Positions 57,701-64,000 of a stretch of 64,000 nucleotides of DNA are shown here, one piece after another (the stretch's first letter is position 1; each line of letters begins with the position of its first letter). The stretch comes from Canna indica (lineage: Eukaryota; Streptophyta; Magnoliopsida; Zingiberales; Cannaceae). The DNA is taken from contig CP136896.1 in NCBI GenBank assembly GCA_034359265.1, forward strand, positions 6,479,501 to 6,543,500, read 5' to 3'. The notes below the pieces were generated by a model. The model made no database searches, was not told the DNA's origin, and worked only from the letters and a program-made list of their open reading frames with translations. A program made the translations under genes and the position numbers.

Positions 57701-60700
57701 AGCGGCCCAAGGCTTTTCGCAGAGATGGCAATCCTGAATCAGCTCTTCTCATCAATGACATTATTGGATTCTGCTTTCGACATAGGTGCAGAGTTCGACA
57801 GGGAATCCCTCTTTCATCATTCCTATTGAACCTTGCTATTGATTGCCTCTCAAGGCTTGCTGATCGTGCAGTTGATGGGCACATCAGGGGAGTTTTGGAC
57901 CAATGAGTTACAAAGGGAACAACACACTTCCTCTTTTCTAATGACTTGATCCTTTTCTGTAAGAATGATGGACGCAGCTTGATAAATCTCCTCCTAATCC
58001 TTTGGTGCTCTTGATCAACTAAAACAAGACAGGCATCCTTAGCTTAGATGGAGATATTGAGGTCCCCAGACACTTGGCCAGTGAGATTAAATGACAAATT
58101 TCCCCTCAATTATTTGGGGCTACCTCTGAAAGTTGGAAAACTAAACAAGGATTAACGGTGAATGGCAGCAACTGATCGCGAGAATGGATGCTCGGTTAGG
58201 TACATGGCAAGGTAGACTGCTATTGCGGGCAAGAAGGCTAAAGTTATTCAAGAACACTATCACTAGCACTGTTGCGTACTTAGTATCCATCTTCAAAGCA
58301 CCGAGTGGGTTATCAAGCAGATTGACCGAAGACGTAGGAAATTCTTCTGGGTGGGATCAGGAAAAGGAAAATGCTTGGTCAATTGGAATTGTCTTACTTG
58401 CCCCAAGATGGATGGCGGACTCGAGATTATTGACGTTAGTGCACATAATCTGGCCAGACTTGCCTCTTGGTTTGGAAGTTGATTCAAAAACTTAATCTAT
58501 TTTGGGTTGATATTTTTTGGCAGTTATATGGTGACTTTTGGAGTAGGAACAACAAGAATTTTCTAAGAGTGGCTTCACCAATTTGGAAAGATATTCGCCC
58601 ACTAATGGACTTACGACACTCCAACGCCATATACAATGTTGGAAGAGGAACCTTGATCAAACTGTGGACGGACAAATGGAATTGGATAGTGCCTAGACGA
58701 GAACTAGAAGTACCCTTGTTCCAATACGTGGTGCAACTGAACATTTCCATCTATGAGGCTCAAAACACCAATACTTCAGGGCTGTCCAGGAGTTGGAATA
58801 TCAACTTCTCTTCTTTGGTTGATGGAGACAACCTTCGAAGACTCGCACAAGACTTACAAGAGGTCCAACAATCTTCTGGAGATGATGTATTGCTTTGGAA
58901 ATGGAGAAACGAAAGGTACTTCTCAGCTAGGTGACACAAAGACATGAATAAACAAGCACAAGCTCTAGGAAATTGTACATTCTCATTTTTTTCCTAAGAT
59001 GAGGAAGAATCTAGATTGTTTCATTAAGAGTGTGAAAAAATATATGCAGCAAGACAAAGATAAAAAGAACAAAAGAGTGGGAAAAGTAGAACATAAGTTA
59101 TATAGAAGGCACACTTCTCTCATTCTTGAGGATAAACGGAGACAAGAGGCATGGAGACCCATGTGAAAGAAGAATGATTTTTTTTTTTAATATGTTCATT
59201 ATTGCTGCATTGGGTCACCCTTTCTTTTTCTTCCTATGTTCATTATTGCATTAGGTACTGAATCAAATAATAAGTGCATGTAGAGATACAGCCAGAATGG
59301 TTGACAATGTTTTTTGGCATATCAACAACAAGATGTAATGCTCCCGATAAGAATCAATACACTTGCCCCTTTAGGTGGGACCTACTCTGATACTCTCTGA
59401 AAATAACTGGTCACTAACTTAATTTTTATTTGGAGACAACGTGAGAAGAATCTAGATGTTAGGTCATTTGGGACCTCATCTAGTAATAGAGGTTCACCTC
59501 TCATTTATAACCAGCAAAAAAGGAAGTGAATGCTATACACTTGGGGTGCAAGGTTTAAACTATCAATGCAGTACCCATACTGGTCCAGGTTTGATCATTA
59601 TCATACTGGCACCATACCATGTTTATACATACCAAAGCACAGGATTTTAACTGAACCCAACCCTCCCGCTATAAAATACAGAAATTGTGTTAGTTTTAAG
59701 CAAGGTTCCAAAGATGTGTCTCGGTGCCAATCTCAGAACCATACTGCAAATCTTTTTTTCGAGTGACAAACAAGCCATTCTACCCTTGCAATCAAATTCA
59801 TGTACTCTTCCATCACCAGTCCGAAGGAAATACCTCCTGAGGGAGTCAATACAATGAAGAACCCACTTTGGGTCCGGGATACTGAAAATTACCCATGTGA
59901 TACACAGGAAGGACAGAGTATGATGTTAACATACGCTACTAACAGTAGAGAAGCATCTAGCATTCCAAGGAGAAAAACAGTGTCCAACTTTGCTAGGTAA
60001 TGACTATCGGTTAGCGTTCTTCATTCTCCTCTTAGATAGAGGAAGACCAAGGTATCTAAGTGGAAGGTTATCCTATTTACATTCGAGAAAAAAACAAATA
60101 AGTGAGATTTTTTTTAAGTTTATATTGGGGCCTGAGATGACGTCAAAGATGGTAATGATGGTTTTAAGGTTTGTAATCTCTTCTATGGATTCTCCACAAA
60201 AAATCAGTGTGCCATTACTACATAAGTCGAACCTCCCATTAATGATATTGTTTGCCATGCTAAAGATAAGATCCTCTTCTCTACCTTCTTCTAGAAATCT
60301 TCTAAGAAATTGGAAGTCTTGTTTGAGTATTTTTTTTAAGATTCTCCCACTTATAAGTTGTTAAGTTTGATTAGGTGATCTCGTTTCTCAAAAGATTAAT
60401 CTATTAGAAAATAGTCCAATTTACATATTTATATTATTAACACTCCTCACACGTGGGCACGAGTCACGACTGGACTCACCTAGCACATATCCAACACATG
60501 GACTGAATTAATTTAACTGATGTTTTTTTCTTTGGTTACTAACAATTGTAGAATTCAGACACATGACCTCCTGCTCCTTTGATACCATTTTAAATTTGAT
60601 TGGACGACCACTTTTCCCAAAAGCTTAAGCTATTAGCAAAAGGTTCTATATATTTATATTTTCATAAAAAGATAATCAAAATATTGTCATATTATCCTTT

Positions 60701-61563
60701 TTTCTCATTGAAGAAAATATCCTTCTTTTCCCAAAAGCTTAAGCTATTAGCTTTGTTGATTTATCTTTTCATAATGCTTCTTCATTTTTTCAAAGGATGG
60801 ACCATCATATAGTAAAACATATAGGTGCTGGTTCTGATAGCAAATTGATGCAAGCACAAATGAAACTAGAAAAAAGTGTGGACGGCTAGAGAATTAGGAG
60901 GTGAGAAGCAAGTTAGAATTCACAACAGATAAAAGAAGATAATCATAGTCATGCCACAAAGAAACTCAAAAGCTTCATTAACAAAAACTCTAGACTCTTG
61001 TTTTACTATAAATTGATAACTACATTCATAATCAAAACAATTTAGATGAATACAAGTTATACCAAGTAGTAAAGACTTCTGCAATACAAATGAGTTTAGG
61101 AGTCGTCAAGTGATGTTTTTTTTCCAAGGAAAAATTATTGAACTAATTAAAATTTACAATTCATGAAGCAAGCTAATAAATGACTGAGACTTGCACAGTC
61201 TTATTTCTAGTCTTCATTTGAAAAAAGTATATTTTTCATTGACTTCATAATAGAAAGCTGATAGAAATTTTCCTTCAAAAGCATCATTTCTCATGGTAGA
61301 ACGAAGGTAAATTGGCAATATTCGAACAGTAACCAACATAGTTTGGCCCTCCTTTTGGATTATCTACAAAAATAATGTGTTCTTGAAAATCTTTTTCTTT
61401 ACAGTAATACTTCTCTAAGATGCTTTAATACAAACATATAGAGGATTACATCATTTGAAGTATAGAACAAGGATAAAAATGCTAAAGCAATACCTTATGA
61501 AGATTGAAAGACATCTCTCCTACTTCGATGATAACATCACTAGCAAGTTCAGTCAAACATCTC
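54731..61563 (-). CDS. BTB/NPH3 (NRL) family protein, 5' end missing
   Basis: NRL proteins (the NPH3/RPT2 family) are plant adaptors, several acting in phototropin signalling or as CUL3 E3 substrate receptors. Exons on the minus strand: 61563-61494, 56849-55620 and 55189-54731 (TAG), with GT-AG borders and matching phases. The first exon seen encodes the start of the BTB fold ([18 protein letters not shown]). The second continues [13 protein letters not shown] and [20 protein letters not shown], and enters the NPH3 domain ([33 protein letters not shown]). The third completes it ([20 protein letters not shown], then [18 protein letters not shown]) and adds a C-terminal coiled coil ([19 protein letters not shown]). 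The exon with the start Met was not found between 61564 and 64000. Convergent with KTN80. The exact NRL clade is not resolved. Confidence 0.9.
56991..57300 (-). repeat. Diverged TRIM-like copy in the NPH3-gene intron
   Basis: One LTR-like end starts TGTTAAATTTGATTGGAGTA and another occurs at about 57205-57295 (TTAATTGGGTGACCAACTTC, AAAAGCTTAAGCTCTTAGG). Between them are CCCCCTCACATGTGGGC and TATTATACCATG, the complements of a purine tract and of a TGGTAT(A) primer site. Same family as 60359-60672. No clean target duplication was found. Confidence 0.5.
57640..58935 (+). pseudogene. 5'-truncated LINE fragment in the NPH3-gene intron
   Basis: Plus strand, antisense to the NPH3 gene. Reading through stops and frameshifts gives RT marks [40 protein letters not shown] and [11 protein letters not shown] (the usual FADDLILFC with its catalytic Ala-Asp changed). 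After that come the GKLNKD and [16 protein letters not shown] region, and then [21 protein letters not shown] sequence ahead of zf-RVT. The endonuclease is missing. It is a different family and much more decayed than the LINE at 14833-21684. Confidence 0.75.
58936..60358. other. NPH3-gene intron, unassigned
   Basis: No bordered element or domain seen. A sequence near 59548-59650 begins CAAGGTTTAAACTATCAATG and contains GTACCCATACTGG, a weak echo of the CAAGGTTTAAAAT hAT family, without a matching right end. Confidence 0.35.
60359..60672 (-). mobile_element. TRIM-like element in the NPH3-gene intron
   Basis: The left LTR is about 84 bp (60359-60442, TGTTAAGTTTGATTAGG...TTAACA). The right copy starts about 60588 (TTTTAAATTTGATTGGACGA). 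Between them, on the minus strand, are ATGGTATCAAAGGAGC (a Met-tRNA-type primer site next to the LTR) and GCCCACGTGTGAGGAG (purine tract next to the other LTR). The LTRs have diverged and no target duplication was confirmed. A further partial LTR (CCCAAAAGCTTAAGCTATTAG) recurs near 60728. Confidence 0.55.
60680..61493. other. NPH3-gene intron, nothing recognised
   Basis: AT-rich intronic sequence leading to the exon at 61494-61563. Confidence 0.4.
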
Positions 61564-62602
61564 CTGCCAAGGATATAAGAATTAGGAGATAAAATTAAAT
61601 TACACAAGAGGTTTCAAGATAGTGAATGTTATTTGTCTAGCTGATGGCATTTGAGCATGCATCTCTTGATTAGGACATTAACTTATAAAAGTGTACATAC
61701 CATATCAGGCAATATATGGCATGACTTTTTTTGTTACTAAAAGCAATGTTTTGAGAAAGTGGTATCTGCAGCCGAATATGTGTATGCAATGTCATGAAGC
61801 ATAGCATACTCTATGCGGTCTTTATTTTTCAACTTGTTAGTATAAATTATACATACCAGATATGCTATTTTTGTTAATATAATATTTTGAAATATTACAT
61901 ACAGACCATGTATGCATCTGCATATGCACCCTGCATGCCAATATGCACTATGCATGGCCCAACTGCATACTGACTGCATAAACTTTTTATAACCTTGTCT
62001 AAAACTAAGTGGCTGCATATGCTTTTTAAAAACTTGACTAAAAGGAAGTGGTGAAGAGGAAAGATCCATCCCCAAGAACTTTTGTCAACAATAAAGGCCC
62101 TTATCCCTTTGAAAAAAGCAACAGATGCCCTTGCCAACTGAGCTAGCTGACACCTTCATAGTAATAAAAATCATCTATTGCTCATTACATGCTAACAACA
62201 AGGTAGTATACATAATTGGGATTAATATACTTACAGGTAATTGAAAAAGTTACAATTATATTGCGCATGCAGATATAGCTCACTACTAATATATAAGGTA
62301 TTCCGAAACAATGGAATGCTTTCATCAATAATACTAATTATGTCCTTCTTGTAGTCTAATTGATTTTTGAATAATATATTAAGAAGTATGGTTATGAATG
62401 GTTATTTTGGTAACAAAACCCATGCGAAAAGTTAACTACAAAAACATAACAACAAAGATGCATCACATAACCTTTACATAACCACAGAGATAAATCACAA
62501 CATGAAACAACCTCATGGAATTTTACTTAACTTGAATATAAGAAAACTGTAACACGGTTACAAAATTGCGGTGAGCTTTTGAGATTATAAATGTAATGTG
62601 CA
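61564..62602. other. Presumed NPH3-gene intron 1, nothing recognised
   Basis: AT-rich. Variants of TGCATATGCA/GCATAC recur at 61900-62020 as a local simple-sequence bias. No match to the expected first exon was seen here or at 63580-64000. Confidence 0.4.
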
Positions 62603-62610
62603 GTTTTGAC

Positions 62611-63571
62611 CATGGTTGTCAAAGGTGCTCGCCTAGGCACGCCAGGCGAGGCACCATTTCAGTCCCACGCCTTGGCCAAGCCAAGGGAGGGGACCACTAC
62701 TTAATGTAATATTAAAAAAAAATTAAAAAAGAAAACATCTAGGGCTTCAGCTGCCCCCTTTCACCCGTGCCCTTCTATTTCTCCTTCCCTTTCACTACCG
62801 CCCCCTCTTTTCTTTCTTCTCTTTCACTTGCATGACTTTGAAGAGAGGCGGATTCATATGAAATAGAAAATGATGTTGAAGGATACAAGTTAGATGGGGA
62901 TGATGAAACTGATAGTAATTTTAGTGATGGGGACTTTGGGGATGATGTCTAGGGAGTAGGGACGAGGAGGATCACAAACTTTTTGTTAAAACTTAAAATA
63001 TTTGGTGTTTTTTATGTTTGATTTGAATTACCTAGTTTCATGGATTGTGAAAAACTCTTAGTCTTCTTTCCTCCCTATGCTCCCCCGGCGCAGGCCCACC
63101 ACGCTTCGTGCCTGTGGCGTTTTCGCCAGACAAACTTTGCCAGTAGTGCCATCCTGCCCGCAGGTTGTCTGTATGGGTGGGTTGTCCCTTGCTGCTACGT
63201 TCTGTTAGGCACTATGAATGAAATGACATTTTCTTTTGGTTGACTTGGACAGTAGGCAGGTTACACGTTCCACTATGCTGAGATGCGAGGTGCAGGTGGT
63301 GATGATCACTCCGGGGTATAAAAGATTTTATTGTTTGTCTCTTTAATTAGATTCATGATATGTGATATTTTAATTCTCTGTTGGAATTGTTGATGTTATA
63401 GGTGCAATGGTGCATATAATCTAATTCTTACATTGCATATCATATTTTTTATTGTTTGAGAATAGTACAGGTAATATTTTTTAAAAGGTGTGTCTTGCTT
63501 CAGTCAGGTGCGCGCTTTTTTTGCATCTTGCGCCTCAGGCGATATGGGACCTTTGAGCCTTGACAAGCTTG
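62611..63571. mobile_element. hAT deletion derivative upstream of NPH3-gene exon 2
   Basis: A 961-bp element with perfect 8-bp duplication GTTTTGAC (62603-62610 and 63572-63579). Left end CATGGTTGTCAAAGGTGCTC; inverse complement of the right end CAAGCTTGTCAAGGCTCAAA. GCCTAGGCG/CGCCTCAGGCG motifs lie near both ends. About 62835-62950 reads as an acidic C-terminal tail (EIENDVEGYKLDGDDETDSN), which suits the end of a hAT transposase. Most of the transposase is deleted. Confidence 0.83.
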
Positions 63572-64000
63572 GTTTTGACTTATCGCAGATCTATTTAATT
63601 ACCTTAAACCACTAACCTAAGCAATTAAATTCTCTATATACAGGCTTAGCAGATTAACTTCTTGAACCATCTTCATGTATTAAGGCATTAGAGTCCTCAC
63701 CGAACTCATGAGACATATCAAGAAATAAATTTACAGTTGGGTTAGTATTCCTTTAATTATATGATTCTTTTTAAAAAATAATTGTATAATTTGGACAAAC
63801 TTCACTATGTGCTACATTGTGCAGAAGAATTCATGAAGAACTTCAGTAAAGCTAGAACACTATATTATCCAAGTGCATGAAAAAACCAAGACTTAATCAC
63901 ATGAGTCTACTATCCTATATTCTTGATTTGCTCATCCACTACATGCATTGTAATTTTCAATATACCATTTTTGATAAATATATTTAGTTTTCTAATGTCC

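Noticed and set aside
59548..59660. A fifth CAAGGTTTAAAAT hAT copy
   Set aside because: Only the left motif matches; no right terminus or 8-bp duplication could be found.
1..64000. tRNA, rRNA or snoRNA genes
   Set aside because: No cloverleaf with A/B boxes or rRNA-like stretch was recognised by eye; TGGTATCA occurrences are retroelement primer sites.

Overview
This is a nuclear chromosomal segment of a flowering plant. The host genes are spliced with GT-AG introns. Most of the rest is plant transposable elements: CACTA, hAT, L1-type LINE, copia and gypsy LTR elements and TRIMs. A very GC-rich, alanine-rich 5' coding region in the SIS-domain gene, together with badnavirus-type endogenous viral DNA, makes a monocot plausible. 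That is inference, and I cannot name a species.

Three host genes are well supported. (1) A single-exon SIS-domain sugar-phosphate isomerase-like gene lies on the minus strand at 22265-22894. (2) The katanin p80 WD40 regulatory subunit (KTN80) lies on the plus strand with 18 coding exons from 27340 to 52848; its predicted 824-residue product stays in frame across all junctions. (3) A BTB/NPH3 (NRL) family gene lies on the minus strand at 54731-61563; its first exon was not found and is probably beyond the right edge. KTN80 and the NPH3 gene converge tail to tail.

Layout. 1-2049 is the 3' part of a CACTA element, apparently inserted in the interior of a copia (Sirevirus-like) retrotransposon whose 3' LTR is 4906-6440. 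7200-14480 holds repeat fragments, an AT-rich ~60-bp satellite interrupted by a MITE, and a decayed gypsy gag. 14833-21684 is a full-length but rearranged LINE with a 19-bp target duplication, an inverted central segment and two nested DNA elements. 22265-26035 holds the SIS gene and two non-autonomous hATs.

KTN80 spans 25.5 kb for 2.5 kb of coding sequence because its introns are loaded with insertions. Intron 3 (28446-40498) contains two hATs, a TRIM, a long foldback and a mosaic of inverted badnavirus-like pararetrovirus fragments (about 34846-38820). The mosaic includes two 747-bp inverted arms that look practically identical. Intron 6 contains a complete hAT element (42172-46147) with a four-exon transposase gene broken only by two nonsense codons. 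Introns 10 and 17 carry deletion derivatives of the same hAT family. The NPH3 introns carry a LINE fragment, TRIM copies and another hAT.

Most notable are the pararetroviral mosaic, the inverted LINE, and the one-family hAT load within a single cytoskeletal gene. Exon limits come from reading frame and splice signals by eye; no alignment or database search was run.
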